DNA from: Candidatus Gastranaerophilales bacterium
GTDB taxonomy: Bacteria > Cyanobacteriota > Vampirovibrionia > Gastranaerophilales > Gastranaerophilaceae
DNA length: 64,000 nt
Direction of reading: 5' to 3'
NCBI GenBank assembly: GCA_944324215.1
Contig: CALUVP010000054.1
Location: forward strand, 1-64,000
Shown: positions 52,001 to 60,256 of the stretch, one piece after another
Layout: the number at the start of each line of letters is the position of its first letter
Position numbering within the stretch: the first letter of the stretch is position 1
Translations under genes and position numbers: made by a program
Notes under the pieces: generated by a model
Database searches by the model: none
Seen by the model: the letters and a program-made list of their open reading frames with translations, nothing else
Told to the model about the DNA's origin: nothing

Positions 52001-53916
52001 GTATCATCGGTTGTAGCCCTGTTTGAAAAATAAGAAGTCGACAATACACCTACAGTATTTTCTCCTAATTCTAATGTATCAAGAGGCAAACTCATCAGTG
52101 CCTTTATTGTTACATCATCTTTAGATAAAATGCCTTTTGGGGAAAGTTTATAATGACCATTTATAATATTCGTTAGTACATTACTATCTAACTTAGCTTC
52201 CTCTGGAAGCTTTCCTTCTTTTATAAGTTTATCAATTTCTTCTGCTGATTTCACCTTACCTATAGTTCTTGCAGTATAAATAGTTTGAATATCTTTAACT
52301 TTTCCAGTCCAATATTTGCCTGCTTGAATAGCCATATCCTGAACTTCTTTGGTTCCTTTTTCAATTTGCTTTCTTTCATAATCACGTTCTGAACGGCTTA
52401 CTATTGATTGAATATTTTTCTCATCATAACCAGAAATTTTATAATTCATCTTTGCCATATCTGTATTGGCATCCCAAGCAACAAAACCACCTTCTGTTTT
52501 TTTATCAATCTTGAAATTAGAAAAATGCGCAGCCATGATTGTACCGTCAGCACTATCTAAATTTATATTTTTACCAAACTTATTATTCAATTCATTTATA
52601 ACTTTAATTCTATTATCATACTCTTCAGGCTTTATCTGGAACACGTAGTTTATTACAGTATCATCATGACTATTTATGTCAAGAGCTTTGCCCTCTGTCA
52701 GCTTTTCATAATTTATAATTGCTTTATCTAAATCCTTTATTTGACTATCACTTGCCTGTGAAGCATCATAAATTTGACATAAAGTCTCTTTATTCGGATT
52801 ATAATCAGGATTTGCAACTTTTTTATAAGTTCCATTTGATTGCAATTCATAATTGTAAGGCGAATTTACGATTCTATGGCGTAAGTTTTCTTTGTTTTTT
52901 GGAACAACTCCAAATCCTAAGTTAGAATTTTTTAAGCCTGACATTCTAAACCAATAATATGTTTGAGGATTTTTTTGTGCCCACCTAATAGCATATTGAA
53001 AATGTATTCCTTCTAATCCTTCAGAGGTGAATGTTCCATCATAAACATATTTCATTCCATTTTTATACAATTCACGGAAATAAGAGGCAAAATTTTCTGT
53101 ATTTCCCATATTAGGCGAAACCTGCATATTATTCTTATTCCAATAACCTAAAGACCATCCTTTTGAGCCATTAGCCATTGGAGTTGAAAATACATATCTA
53201 TATCCTGCATTCTTTAAATATGGAATTATCTTTTGTGCTCCAGCTATATTACCACCATATATATTGGAAAAGTTTTTTATTACACCTTCCATTTTCTTTT
53301 GGTAATCCTTGTCATATACTATCTCACCGGTATTAGAATCGCTAAACCCCGCAAACCTTGCTCCCGGCATCAAAGAATCCGGAGTAATAAGATAGCCCGC
53401 ACCTTGTACAATTGGAGTTGTTCCTTTTCTTGAAACCAATGTATGCGTATAATTAGATATTGGATCTTCTCCATAATCCTCTTCATAACTCAAAATACCA
53501 TCTGAGCCTTTAACTTCTTTAACCCACTGTTTATTATTAACTCTATAAACATATTCTCCATTTTGAGATTTTATTTTCACACCGGTGTCAGCGCCTTCCC
53601 AAATTACTTTTCCAGTAGATTTATCTTTTCTTACAACCTTGTATGCAAAAGGTGCATCTTTATCTAAATTCGTAATATCTTGTATATTAACGTCAACTCC
53701 GTCTTGATTCAAATTAACTACTGCTATAGGTTTTTCTGAGAGTTTGTAATTATATTTATCAGTTAGTGTTGCGCTGTATATATGAACTTCACAATTTTCT
53801 TTTTCACTATCATAAGGATAGTTAAACCTCATAACTGTTTCACCAACATTATTTTTAACATGTTGATAAGCTTTAAAACCGACATTACAAACACCATTAA
53901 TTCTATTTACAAACAC
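49075..53916 (-). CDS. 1613-residue GH13 alpha-amylase-family protein
   Basis: A very large alpha-glucan-active enzyme. The N-terminal 140 residues resemble a CBM48/Ig-like module. Catalytic motifs: region II LDWRLDAAKDV (nucleophile Asp823), region III YIVAEITD (Glu871) and region IV FMGNHDKPR (His976-Asp977). LPGIPTVYSGDEFGM lies well downstream. About 500 residues lie between the barrel start (near 230) and region II, and about 350 between region IV and the late barrel segment, so large helical inserts interrupt the barrel. No Sec signal is present; the start reads CNVGFKAYQH. The start is GTG 53916 with AAGGAG 9 nt upstream. A CTTTATATAT promoter-like motif lies upstream. Confidence 0.85.
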   Translation of the reverse strand: MFVNRINGVCNVGFKAYQHVKNNVGETVMRFNYPYDSEKENCEVHIYSATLTDKYNYKLSEKPIAVVNLNQDGVDVNIQDITNLDKDAPFAYKVVRKDKSTGKVIWEGADTGVKIKSQNGEYVYRVNNKQWVKEVKGSDGILSYEEDYGEDPISNYTHTLVSRKGTTPIVQGAGYLITPDSLMPGARFAGFSDSNTGEIVYDKDYQKKMEGVIKNFSNIYGGNIAGAQKIIPYLKNAGYRYVFSTPMANGSKGWSLGYWNKNNMQVSPNMGNTENFASYFRELYKNGMKYVYDGTFTSEGLEGIHFQYAIRWAQKNPQTYYWFRMSGLKNSNLGFGVVPKNKENLRHRIVNSPYNYELQSNGTYKKVANPDYNPNKETLCQIYDASQASDSQIKDLDKAIINYEKLTEGKALDINSHDDTVINYVFQIKPEEYDNRIKVINELNNKFGKNINLDSADGTIMAAHFSNFKIDKKTEGGFVAWDANTDMAKMNYKISGYDEKNIQSIVSRSERDYERKQIEKGTKEVQDMAIQAGKYWTGKVKDIQTIYTARTIGKVKSAEEIDKLIKEGKLPEEAKLDSNVLTNIINGHYKLSPKGILSKDDVTIKALMSLPLDTLELGENTVGVLSTSYFSNRATTDDTIGVSRFDLMKQNNPHLVEPYANIYNKVNSLYNNELKNFADAVIRKVNESANEKLLDSSGDYTEYGEYVLELLGKDIAKYAFLKSLGGDNLKTKILPSGEITYDYETLQECTSLKALGVNGNSPEDEALKLEKKIDKGLRSLSDGDISYVADAISKLISGTDTSSFRIAEAVVDRAGLGLDWRLDAAKDVMDMDAVRNEDNAFDDNWDDAIKFWGKFVQAVKSENPNSYIVAEITDIPDLMRDTYGIDSCPYDGLTDINQKFNGEPDALAKFFNETGITSEAAYSYFFTGVLTNFANTFESGKGGCDTHDNFMSRLSLLLQTRNADYLRNLYTFMGNHDKPRMLHGLSVDMELFHSNLLNDYKNFSQNHKYRQEAIKVLSGAKKDSEIPIELRLNVDNNDYFLTVSPRAVANSKLLISVIKEDKSISDKDKKCLMDAIVDLTYGNYLGEGATENIQKIRIKELSSLNNALDEILFLAENNGLKLSTSERIQLKSAVVKKANEKDLSNYLVHGDFDWKDLPANVRSENEKYAAEIVGNQPNYSKYSLYTIQLARLLKDSYVESGLNVDAKSQLDKAFKDFAEKYNKDTISSHTEDFKKIEDPITAMRKNGYAARDLKVALEMAVNQAEYKSGKQISDKKDIVERLYKSATEPGVAKEAMIMEFLKALPGIPTVYSGDEFGMTGYEEKAKNVYLQNRNALPWTELDDESAIGKYRRTIRDTINETVKDRSNSELAPLNNGTPYLLEVATHSRTRSEIKYRINQINKEFKEIDKQKKEGKINESEAKKQKDALNVERRLLTKDLAKLAFMMQNANGDITVSVFNAGDVEFSNRFDYFKKYGLDTEEKRKKFFEENNIESINPENKYVPILPKSDLDMIMLGAGVALPVGTVFMNANAKDKTEYVVKQVGNKKAIVRKDGGKIIMDGMTAKNGVMILKKIKNIIFKGHQNKYSQYSFVSNPYKHNEQAEEGQRLSIIAR

Positions 53917-53935
53917 TTTCTGAAACTCCTTCTAA

Positions 53936-53945
53936 ATATATAAAG
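53936..53945 (-). promoter_or_regulatory. CTTTATATAT promoter-like motif before the 1613-residue GH13 gene
   Basis: Minus strand CTTTATATAT, the core of the motifs at 12136 and 12485, lies 19 nt before the GTG start. It overlaps the region of the ribosome site less than 10 nt downstream. Probably a -10 region. Confidence 0.4.
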
Positions 53946-54113
53946 AATTAAAAAATTTTTTTTTTGCCATATTACAGGCATGTTTTTTTTAAATGTTACA
54001 AAATTTAATATTGTATATAATACACATTATCACTAAATTTCTGACTCCATTATATTACAACAATTTAAAATATCAATTATACTTAGAACATAAAACTGAC
54101 TAATTGACAAACT

Positions 54114-55460
54114 TTACACATCTACACCTGACATCATATTAATTAAAGTATCAATAGTATTTTGCATACTTACTGAATCCGTGGTTCTTTGTTGTAAAAA
54201 AGCATTTATTTTTGGCATCATTTCTATTGCTATGTCGAGTTTAGGATTAGATCCCGGTTGATACATACCTACGTCTATCAAATCCTTATTTTCTCTATAC
54301 ATCGACATAATTTTTCTTAATTTTGAAGCAGCTTCCTTATGAGGCTGACTAGCTATAGCTGACATCAACCTTGAAATGCTTCCGAGAATATCAATAGCAG
54401 GATAGTGGTTGGCCTCCGCAACTTTTCTCGACAAGAAAATGTGCCCATCAGTAATACCTCTTACTGTATCTACAATAGGGTCATTTATATCGTCTCCCTC
54501 CATCAGAACTGTATAAAAAGCTGTAATAGATCCTTTAGGACTATTACCAGCCCTTTCAAGAACTTTTTGAAGCCAAGAAAATATTGAAGGCGGATAACCT
54601 TTCATTGTTGGAGGTTCTCCTATTGAAAGCCCTACCTCACGACCAGCCATCGCACAACGAGTAACAGTATCTGTCATCAAGAATACTTTTTTACCTTGAT
54701 CTCTGAAATATTCACACACAGCAGTTGCTGTTAAAAGGCATTTCTGTCTTATTAAAGGTGGTTGGTCTCCTGTTGAGCAAACCAATACAGATTTTTTCAT
54801 ACCTTCAGGACCTAAAGCATCTTCTACAAACTCTTTAACTTCTCTTCCACGTTCTCCGATTAGTGCAACTACGTTTACATCAGCATCAGAATTTCTGGCA
54901 ATCATACCTAAAAGGGTACTTTTACCAACCCCAGATCCTGCAAACAAACCCATACGCTGTCCGCAACCGAACGTCAAACAAGAATCTATTGCTCTAACTC
55001 CTGTAGAAAACATTTCTGTAATAATAGGTCTTTCAAAAGGTCCTGGAGGTGGCCCCTCTACAGGGCGCCAAAGAGCACCTTCTATATTCATGGGCTTTCC
55101 GTCAATAGGTTCCCCCATAGGACTTATAAGACGCCCCAAAAGAAAATCTCCTACAGGAATTATAATAGGTTTTCCAGTTGTTGTAACAAGACTTCCTTGC
55201 CCTATACCGGCTCCATCATATAAAAGAAGCAACTGTGCAGCATCACCCTTAAAAGCTACAACCTCTGCAGGCTTTTTCTCTCCGTTTGCCGCTTCTATAT
55301 AACACAAATCACCAATTTTAAGACCTGGTAACTTTACTTCTACTGTCAAACCCACAAGTTTTGATACACTTCCCTTAAACTGATACAGTTCTAGGTTCTC
55401 TATAGTATGACTAACTTTGGATTTCAGACTATCTATAAATTCCTGATTAACACCTTCCAT
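54114..55460 (-). CDS. FliI/SctN-type export ATPase (orphan)
   Basis: The ATPase of flagellar or non-flagellar type III secretion, which unfolds and loads substrates. It has the N-terminal barrel (VSKLVGLTVEVKLPGLKIGD), Walker A GSGVGKSTLLGM, IGERGREVKEFVED, the Walker B-like KVFLMTDTVTRCA and the C-terminal helical domain. PPSIFSWLQKVLERAGN and the absence of a DELSEED-like loop favour FliI/SctN over an F1 beta subunit. Length 448 residues is normal. No other flagellar or T3SS gene is near. Its start has no Shine-Dalgarno and a promoter abutting it, so it is separately transcribed. Confidence 0.92.
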   Translation of the reverse strand: MEGVNQEFIDSLKSKVSHTIENLELYQFKGSVSKLVGLTVEVKLPGLKIGDLCYIEAANGEKKPAEVVAFKGDAAQLLLLYDGAGIGQGSLVTTTGKPIIIPVGDFLLGRLISPMGEPIDGKPMNIEGALWRPVEGPPPGPFERPIITEMFSTGVRAIDSCLTFGCGQRMGLFAGSGVGKSTLLGMIARNSDADVNVVALIGERGREVKEFVEDALGPEGMKKSVLVCSTGDQPPLIRQKCLLTATAVCEYFRDQGKKVFLMTDTVTRCAMAGREVGLSIGEPPTMKGYPPSIFSWLQKVLERAGNSPKGSITAFYTVLMEGDDINDPIVDTVRGITDGHIFLSRKVAEANHYPAIDILGSISRLMSAIASQPHKEAASKLRKIMSMYRENKDLIDVGMYQPGSNPKLDIAIEMMPKINAFLQQRTTDSVSMQNTIDTLINMMSGVDV

Positions 55461-55467
55461 ATGATTT

Positions 55468-55496
55468 ATTTTAACATAGATACTATATTTGGTAAA
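55468..55496 (-). promoter_or_regulatory. Promoter abutting the FliI/SctN-type gene start
   Basis: On the minus strand: -35 TTTACC (55496-55491), a 17-nt spacer and -10 TAAAAT (55473-55468) with an upstream TG. The ATG at 55460 follows after 7 nt. The mRNA is probably leaderless. Confidence 0.6.
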
Positions 55497-55505
55497 AAAT
55501 TAATT

Positions 55506-56882
55506 TTAACCTCTTTCACATATAGTTCTTGCCACATAAACGCCCGAAGCCGATGCTTGGATAAGTCCCCTCGTTACACCAGCACCATCACCTATCGTAA
55601 ATAAGTTTTTAACTCCTTCTGTTTCCAATTCGTTTGTTAATTTTACTCTTGCTGAATAGAATTTAACTTCTATTCCATATAGCAAAGTATATCTTGATGC
55701 AGTACCAGGAGCAATTTTATCAAGAGCAAAGAGCATTTCTATAATACTTTTCATCTGTCTATATGGTATTACCAAACTTAAATCTCCAGGGGTTGCACAA
55801 GTTAGAGTCGGAGTGATTATACTAGATTGAATTCTTTCAGGCGTAGAGCGTCTGCCTTCTAATAAATCCCCAAAACGCTGTACCAAAATACCTCCAGCCA
55901 GCATATTTGCTAAACTTGCAATATGTTGTCCATAAGCTATCGGTTCCTTAAATGGTTCAGTAAATTTCTTACTAACTAACAACGCAAAGTTTGTATTATT
56001 AGTCTTTATATTTGCGTAACTATGCCCATTTACGGTTGCTATCCCGTTATAATTTTCTTGTACAACTTCTCCATTTGGATTCATACAAAATGTTCTGACT
56101 TCATCACCAAAAGTCGGAGAATAGTAAACTAATTTTGACTCATACAACTTATCTGTCAATGGTGAAAATACAGGTGCAGGAAGTTCTACCCTAACACCAA
56201 CATCAACTGCATTATTTACCATACCAATTTTATTTTTAGCAAACTCATGTGTTAACCAATCTGCACCTTCACGACCTGGAGCAATAATTGTATATTCAGC
56301 TCCTATCGTATCACCATTATCTAAAACAATTCCCTTAACTTGTTCACACTCTACTATCAAACTTTGTGCTGATACATTATTTAGAATAGTAATTCTCTCA
56401 TCTAAATAATCCTGCATATGTTTCAAAACATCGAGACTTCTTTCTGTACCGAGATGTCTTACTGGAGAATGCACAAGCTTTAATTCTGCAAGAGCAGCCT
56501 GACGCTCAATTTCTCTAAAGACTTCCATATCGGTTCCAAATACTTCATCGGTAGCACCATGCTCTATATACATATCATCAGCGTATTTTATCAGTTTTTC
56601 GACGTTCTCGCGAGACATGTAGTCAACCAAATGACCGCCAACATCTGGAGTTAGAGTTAATTTGCCGTCTGAAAATGCACCAGCTCCACCCCAACCGCAT
56701 AATAATCCACAGCGTTTGCAATTCACACACTTTGCGGCGCCTTCACGTATAGGACATTTTCTTTTTTCGATTTTTTGTCCTTTTTCTATAAGAATAACCT
56801 TCCACTCAGGACGTAACTTTACAATCTCAAGCGCAGAAAATATACCAGCAGGACCAGCACCTATAATCGCAACATTATACAT
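55506..56882 (-). CDS. FAD-dependent dehydrogenase, COG2509 family
   Basis: A 458-residue flavoprotein of the GidA/HI0933-like group (COG2509). NVAIIGAGPAGIFSALEI is the dinucleotide site, then KRKCPIREGAAKCVNCKRCGLLCGWGGAGAFSDGKL with a CxxCxxxC stretch. FGDLLEGRRST and the C-terminal LFTIGDGAGVTRGLIQASASGVYVAR are typical. Members are widespread in anaerobes and their substrate is unknown. It lies 45 nt upstream of the export ATPase gene, though that gene has its own promoter. No clear functional link to the neighbours. Confidence 0.88.
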   Translation of the reverse strand: MYNVAIIGAGPAGIFSALEIVKLRPEWKVILIEKGQKIEKRKCPIREGAAKCVNCKRCGLLCGWGGAGAFSDGKLTLTPDVGGHLVDYMSRENVEKLIKYADDMYIEHGATDEVFGTDMEVFREIERQAALAELKLVHSPVRHLGTERSLDVLKHMQDYLDERITILNNVSAQSLIVECEQVKGIVLDNGDTIGAEYTIIAPGREGADWLTHEFAKNKIGMVNNAVDVGVRVELPAPVFSPLTDKLYESKLVYYSPTFGDEVRTFCMNPNGEVVQENYNGIATVNGHSYANIKTNNTNFALLVSKKFTEPFKEPIAYGQHIASLANMLAGGILVQRFGDLLEGRRSTPERIQSSIITPTLTCATPGDLSLVIPYRQMKSIIEMLFALDKIAPGTASRYTLLYGIEVKFYSARVKLTNELETEGVKNLFTIGDGAGVTRGLIQASASGVYVARTICERG

Positions 56883-56965
56883 TCAAATACTCCTAACTAC
56901 CCTATTACTTATATACAATACCCTAAATTTTTATTAAATACAAGTAGTTAGCTATTTTGTAAAAC

Positions 56966-57895
56966 CTACAAATATTTTGATTGAATAAGCTTTTTCAAAG
57001 CCTTGGCATTTACTGCCTGCGGTTCTATATCTATGATTTTATCTAAATTCTTCAGAGCATCTGCATAATACCCAAGATTTTTCTGAACGACAGCTATTGA
57101 ATAATATGCATCTATAAAATTAGGATCCAATGCTACAGCCTTTACAAAATCATCCAAAGCCTCTTTGGGATTGGTCTTAATTATCAACTGACCTCTATTA
57201 AAATAAGCATCCGTCATATTTTTATTTATACTTATCGCTTCAGAGTAGTTATCATAAGCCTCTTTATCTCTTCCCAAACTATGACAAGCAATACCTTTAT
57301 AAAAATATGCTAACTCTGATTTTTTATTATATTTTAAGGATTCCTCAAAATTTCTTATAGCCTCTTCTATGTTACCTTCATTTATTTCTGATATTCCAAG
57401 ACTTAGGTAGAATTTCTCACTAAAATCCTCATCATCCTTCATACAAGCTTTTGAAAATAATAGAGCTTTATTATCAATAGCCATCTGAAATTTTGGATTC
57501 AATATTATAGCCTTATTATAATCAGCTAATGCACCATCATAATCGCCTTGCTTATATTTGGTATATCCTCGATTATTATAAGCCAACGCACATTTATTAT
57601 CTATATCAATAGCCTTGTTATAATCCGCAATAGACTCGTCATAATAACCAAGCTCATTATTAACAAGACCACGATTAATAAGAGCATCTAAAAATTTATC
57701 ATTGACTTCTATCGCTTTTGTATACAAAACCTTTTTCTCATTCAGATCTGATGATATAAGAGCTAAATAAAAATAATACTCGTCTTCACAATTTAAACGT
57801 TTTAAATCTCGTTCTATTAATTTTCGTGCATAATCCAAATCATTGGCATTCAAACTATTTATAATCTTTTTTATAACTTTATTTTTTTCTTTCAT
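56966..57895 (-). CDS. Tetratricopeptide-repeat protein
   Basis: 309 residues with at least seven TPR units. Clear ones: ALINRGLVNNELGYYDESIADYNKAI, AYNNRGYTKYKQGDYDGALADYNKAI, AYFYKGIACHSLGRDKEAYDNYSEAI, AYFNRGQLIIKTNPKEALDDFVKAV and AYYSIAVVQKNLGYYADALKNLDKII. No signal peptide or membrane helix is present, so it is probably a cytoplasmic scaffold. It lies between the COG2509 gene and the SIMPL gene. Partners cannot be predicted. Confidence 0.85.
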   Translation of the reverse strand: MKEKNKVIKKIINSLNANDLDYARKLIERDLKRLNCEDEYYFYLALISSDLNEKKVLYTKAIEVNDKFLDALINRGLVNNELGYYDESIADYNKAIDIDNKCALAYNNRGYTKYKQGDYDGALADYNKAIILNPKFQMAIDNKALLFSKACMKDDEDFSEKFYLSLGISEINEGNIEEAIRNFEESLKYNKKSELAYFYKGIACHSLGRDKEAYDNYSEAISINKNMTDAYFNRGQLIIKTNPKEALDDFVKAVALDPNFIDAYYSIAVVQKNLGYYADALKNLDKIIDIEPQAVNAKALKKLIQSKYL

Positions 57896-57951
57896 TTTTT
57901 CATTATAACACAGTAATCGGGCAGATTAAACTGCCCAATTACACAATTAAT

Positions 57952-58695
57952 CTACTTTACAAAGAAACTTGCATTAACATTTGCATTTATTTTTATTACA
58001 CCGCCAGAAATGGATGTAGAAGTTCCGGCTGCAGAATCTGCAACCGCTGAATTCACAAGCATATTTTTTGCCATATAAAATCTTGTATTTCCGTAATTAT
58101 TTGCACTACAACTTACATTAAAACTTCTTACACCATCAAGTGTTGTACCTAAATTCTTTGCCAAAAAACCTGCTCTTGTTTGGGCTTTTTTCGTAGCTAT
58201 TCCTAAAAGCTCGTTACATTGATTATCATAAGTTGAAATTGAGAAGTTTAAGTTATCTACGTTAGTAGCGCCGGCTTCTATTGCTTTATCAATCATTTCT
58301 CCGACTTTGTCAAGAGATTTTGTATGCACAATTACTCTATTAGAAACTTCATACTTATCAAAATTTCTTTTGCTTCCGGAATAACTATATATAGGCTGTG
58401 CGCTATAGTCTGAAGTTTTAATATAATCTCCATTTTTAGGATTTAACATTGAGGCTAAAGTTGAAAGAACTTTATCTGAAGCCTCTTTATTTAACTGTGT
58501 TGCTTTCTGCATAGATTTTGAATCCGATGTTTGAACCGCAAATGAGATTTCTGCCACATCCGGCGCAATCTCCGTATTCGCATCCGTTGAAACAGAAATA
58601 TAACCCTTCTCAGATCCTTGTGTGATGGCTTGAGCAGTTATTACTGTTGAACTAAACAAACCCATTACTAAAGCTAATACTAAAACTTTTTTCAT
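57952..58695 (-). CDS. Secreted SIMPL (DUF541) domain protein
   Basis: The start ATG 58695 has a strong GGAGGG, and the product opens with a Sec signal (MKKVLVLALVMGLFSSTVITAQA, cleaved near residue 23). The rest is a SIMPL domain: ISVSTDANTEIAPDVAEISFAVQTS, VSNRVIVHTKSLDKVGEMIDKAIEAGA and ARAGFLAKNLG-like (TRAGFLAKNLGTTLDGVRSF). SIMPL proteins are periplasmic or cell-surface proteins of unclear role, some linked to oxidative stress. It diverges from the alcohol dehydrogenase gene over about 75 nt. Confidence 0.88.
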   Translation of the reverse strand: MKKVLVLALVMGLFSSTVITAQAITQGSEKGYISVSTDANTEIAPDVAEISFAVQTSDSKSMQKATQLNKEASDKVLSTLASMLNPKNGDYIKTSDYSAQPIYSYSGSKRNFDKYEVSNRVIVHTKSLDKVGEMIDKAIEAGATNVDNLNFSISTYDNQCNELLGIATKKAQTRAGFLAKNLGTTLDGVRSFNVSCSANNYGNTRFYMAKNMLVNSAVADSAAGTSTSISGGVIKINANVNASFFVK

Positions 58696-58753
58696 TTTCC
58701 CTCCTAAATTTCCTTTCATTATTATAAACGATTTTACTTTCATTTTGTTCATT

Positions 58754-58759
58754 TATAAT
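58754..58759 (+). promoter_or_regulatory. -10 box abutting the alcohol dehydrogenase start
   Basis: A perfect TATAAT lies 9 nt before the ATG at 58769, with a weak TTTTAC 16 nt upstream of it. There is no Shine-Dalgarno, so a leader of 0-3 nt is expected. Confidence 0.55.
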
Positions 58760-58768
58760 AATGAAGAT

Positions 58769-59803
58769 ATGAAAGCTTTAATTTACAAAAATAATAATAT
58801 AGAATTTATAGACAAACCGAAGCCTGAAATTCAATCTCCGAGAGATGCAATTGTAAAAGTTAAGTTATCTTCTATTTGCACAAGTGATTTGCATATTATT
58901 AAAGGATTTGTTCCTCAAGCAAAAGAAGGAATAGTTCTCGGACACGAATTTGTCGGAGAAGTTGTAGAAATCGGAGCAGATATATCCAATATAAAAGTAG
59001 GAGATAGGGTAAGCGCAAACTGTGAAACTTTCTGTGGAGAATGCTATTTTTGCAAGCGTGGTTTCATAAATAATTGTGTTAATGGAGGTTGGGAGCTCGG
59101 ATGCAAAATCGACGGCTGCCAAGCTGAATTTGTAAGAGTTCCTTTTGCTGACAAAGGGCTTACAAAAATTCCTAATAACGTAAGCTTCGAAAATGCTCTT
59201 TTTGTGGGCGATATACTATCAAGCGGATATTTTGGAGTTGAACTTTGTGACATAAAAGAAAATGAAACTTTAGCGGTTATCGGAGCAGGACCTGTTGGAT
59301 TATGCACTATGATGTGTGCTAAAGCTATCAAAAATTGCAATATTATTGCTATAGATATTGATAATAAAAGGCTTAATTTAGCAAAAAAACTCAAATTTGC
59401 AGACTTTATTTTTAACCCGAATGAAATTGATATTAAAAATGAAGTTTATAAAATAACTCAAAATAGAGGTGCCGACGGAGTCGTAGAAGCCGCCGGAGGA
59501 GATAACACATTTGAGATGGCTTGGAAAATTGCAAGACCTAATTCTGTTGTCGGAGTGGTTGCTATGTATGAGGAAAACCAAATTTTACCTCTCCCACAAA
59601 TGTATGGAAAAAACATTATTTTTAAGACAGGAGGAGTCAATGCAACTCATACAAAAATGCTTCTTGAGCTCATTTCTAAAAAACTTATCAATACGGATTT
59701 TTTAATTTCAAAAAAATTCAAATTTGACGAAATTAAAAATGCATATGAATATTTTAGAAATAAGACAGATAATTGTCTTAAAGTTGCAATAAATTACAAT
59801 TAA
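58769..59803 (+). CDS. Zinc-dependent alcohol dehydrogenase (MDR family)
   Basis: A 344-residue medium-chain dehydrogenase. The catalytic zinc site is in SICTSDLHI and LGHEFVGEVVEIG, and the structural zinc Cys set is CETFCGECYFCKRGFINNC. The nucleotide fold is LAVIGAGPVGLCTMMCAKAI with an Asp (IAIDID) after the second strand, pointing to NAD. GADGVVEAAGG follows. Substrate could be an alcohol or polyol (sorbitol/threonine type); not resolvable by eye. I start at ATG 58769, the first Met in the usual MKALIYKNN opening. The longer frame lacks a ribosome site. Confidence 0.9.
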   Translation: MKALIYKNNNIEFIDKPKPEIQSPRDAIVKVKLSSICTSDLHIIKGFVPQAKEGIVLGHEFVGEVVEIGADISNIKVGDRVSANCETFCGECYFCKRGFINNCVNGGWELGCKIDGCQAEFVRVPFADKGLTKIPNNVSFENALFVGDILSSGYFGVELCDIKENETLAVIGAGPVGLCTMMCAKAIKNCNIIAIDIDNKRLNLAKKLKFADFIFNPNEIDIKNEVYKITQNRGADGVVEAAGGDNTFEMAWKIARPNSVVGVVAMYEENQILPLPQMYGKNIIFKTGGVNATHTKMLLELISKKLINTDFLISKKFKFDEIKNAYEYFRNKTDNCLKVAINYN

Positions 59804-59895
59804 TATTCGTATATACAAACATTCTTTGTGATTATATACTTCTAATCCTTAAGAATAATTTTTTATAAAATAGCCAATATTTCTTCACATACTAA

Positions 59896-59924
59896 TTGCT
59901 AAAAGTCAAAATTTGTGCTAAAAT
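59896..59924 (+). promoter_or_regulatory. Promoter for the 50-residue protein gene
   Basis: -35 TTGCTA (59896-59901), a 17-nt spacer and -10 TAAAAT (59919-59924). A transcript from about 59931 would have a 74-nt leader. A hairpin ACACCAA/TTGGTGT (59925-59943) overlaps the start site. Confidence 0.65.
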
Positions 59925-60004
59925 ACACCAATAAAGTTGGTGTGAGATTTAAACTGATATCCTAATGGTCATATAGTGTGTTACTTCAAAATAGGAGGAA
60001 AAAG

Positions 60005-60157
60005 ATGAAACTGATTACAAAAGAGAAAAAAACAGTTAAATCTGCATTCAATGATGAGTTCGAAAATTACTTAAAGAAACAGCAGATTAAAACTACTTTC
60101 AATGGTTACGAAATTGAGTCATTTTCTTGGTACAGAAAGGCTTTGGGATTAGCATAG
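60005..60157 (+). CDS. Small 50-residue protein
   Basis: Below usual size cut-offs but well supported: AGGAGG lies 6 nt before the ATG, a promoter with 17-nt spacing stands upstream and a hairpin terminator follows. The product is charged and helical (MKLITKEKKTVKSAFNDEF, YLKKQQIKTTFNGYEIESF), ends in a tryptophan/tyrosine stretch and has no membrane helix. I do not recognise it. It is monocistronic, lying between the alcohol dehydrogenase and a convergent membrane-protein gene. Confidence 0.65.
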   Translation: MKLITKEKKTVKSAFNDEFENYLKKQQIKTTFNGYEIESFSWYRKALGLA

Positions 60158-60202
60158 GGGTTATTTTCAGAGATTTCGGGAGTATGAAAGTGTTAGTAGA
60201 AT

Positions 60203-60242
60203 AAAAAAGGCAAAGCTGTAAAGTTATAGTTTTGTCTTTTTT
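60203..60242. terminator. Terminator between the 50-residue protein gene and the convergent gene
   Basis: A run AAAAAAGGCAAA pairs with TTTTGTCTTTTTT (one G-T wobble) around a loop of about 14 nt. A T run follows on the plus strand, and the A run gives a T run on the minus strand. Likely bidirectional. Confidence 0.7.
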
Positions 60243-60256
60243 AATTCTACATTTTA

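Noticed and set aside
57911-57940. Hairpin GGGCAG/CTGCCC after the SIMPL gene
   Set aside because: The stem is only 6 bp plus imperfect flanks and no T run follows on the minus strand, so terminator function is not supported.
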